Shown here: piece by piece, positions 31,943-31,976 of the stretch
Numbering within the stretch: position 1 is the first letter of the stretch
Layout of the letters: every line of letters begins with the position of its first letter
Assembly (NCBI GenBank): GCA_016293915.1
Contig: JAEDCY010000031.1
Location: 1 to 31,976 of the forward strand
Direction: 5' to 3'
Source of the DNA: Treponema sp.
GTDB lineage: Bacteria; Spirochaetota; Spirochaetia; Treponematales; Treponemataceae
DNA length: 31,976 nucleotides
Notes under the pieces: generated by a model
Databases searched by the model: none
What the model saw: the letters and a program-made list of their open reading frames with translations, nothing else
Told to the model about the DNA's origin: nothing
Made by a program: the position numbers and the translations under genes

Positions 31943-31976
31943 CTAAATTATTCTACCCATTCACCGCGCATTTTAA
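31925..31976 (-). repeat. Right copy of 52-bp terminal inverted repeat
   Basis: It is the exact reverse complement of bases 2-53. See the left copy for the reading as an insertion sequence end. Confidence 0.85.

Noticed and set aside
2..31976. The whole window as one 32-kb transposon with 52-bp terminal repeats
   Set aside because: It holds single-copy housekeeping genes (proA, proB, htpG, folA) and has no transposase or integrase at the ends for such a unit; an IS or assembly break is simpler.
1..31976. CRISPR array
   Set aside because: The repeats seen are dispersed palindromes with irregular spacing and no regular repeat-spacer pattern or cas gene.

Overview
The window looks like a chromosomal contig from a low-GC host-associated spirochaete, most likely a gut or rumen Treponema. 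I base this on AT-rich coding, the mix of proteins (a caspase with LA_2272-like surface repeats, ORF6N proteins, a PUA-less ProB, LolA-like and MMPL proteins) and the repeat content. The genus is an inference; I could not run a search.

Layout. (1) 1-5011 is an accessory edge: the C-terminal piece of a DUF262/DUF1524 protein, a Fic protein, an XRE-ImmA/IrrE metallopeptidase overlapping a PIN-domain protein, an IS110-family insertion sequence with a structured 5' RNA region, and a 120-bp MITE-like element. (2) 5030-10041 is housekeeping: proA-proB (minus), a small unknown gene, and htpG (plus). proA carries a palindromic repeat inserted in frame in its coding sequence and a second copy against its ribosome binding site. 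(3) 10183-13772 is a three-gene minus-strand operon: an ECF sigma factor, a membrane-anchored likely anti-sigma protein, and a secreted caspase-like protease with surface repeats and a predicted beta-rich C-terminus. An ECF-type promoter lies in front.

(4) 13891-27109 is the main feature: an aryl-polyene (APE)-type biosynthesis and export locus. On the minus strand are a methyltransferase, a ketosynthase-like chain-length factor and an acyltransferase. Divergently on the plus strand are two acyl carrier proteins, a membrane protein fused to an AMP-ligase, a hotdog dehydratase, a glycosyltransferase, a lipid-A-type acyltransferase, a LolA-like carrier, an MMPL exporter, a DUF3261-like lipoprotein, a ketosynthase and a second dehydratase. 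As I recall it, this order matches proteobacterial apeB-apeP. In the model, the AMP-ligase loads an aromatic starter on an ACP, ketosynthase and chain-length factor extend it, the dehydratase pair creates the polyene, and the membrane enzymes and LolA/MMPL/lipoprotein set attach it to a lipid and move it to the outer membrane. No ketoreductase (apeQ) or apeR is in the window.

(5) 27131-31976 holds folA (probably leaderless), an HD-GYP gene remnant, xylB with a second orphan xylB 3' end behind it, an ORF6N-nuclease-like protein, an HTH protein, a small unknown gene, and a cut-off reading frame. The two ends of the window are a 52-bp inverted repeat, probably the same end of one insertion sequence met from both sides.

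Four dispersed repeat families shape the region: the 120-bp MITE with its trinucleotide-varied hairpins, the GGTTGAG/GAAACC palindromes, a 49-bp covarying hairpin family, and the terminal repeat. No tRNA, rRNA or CRISPR array was seen.
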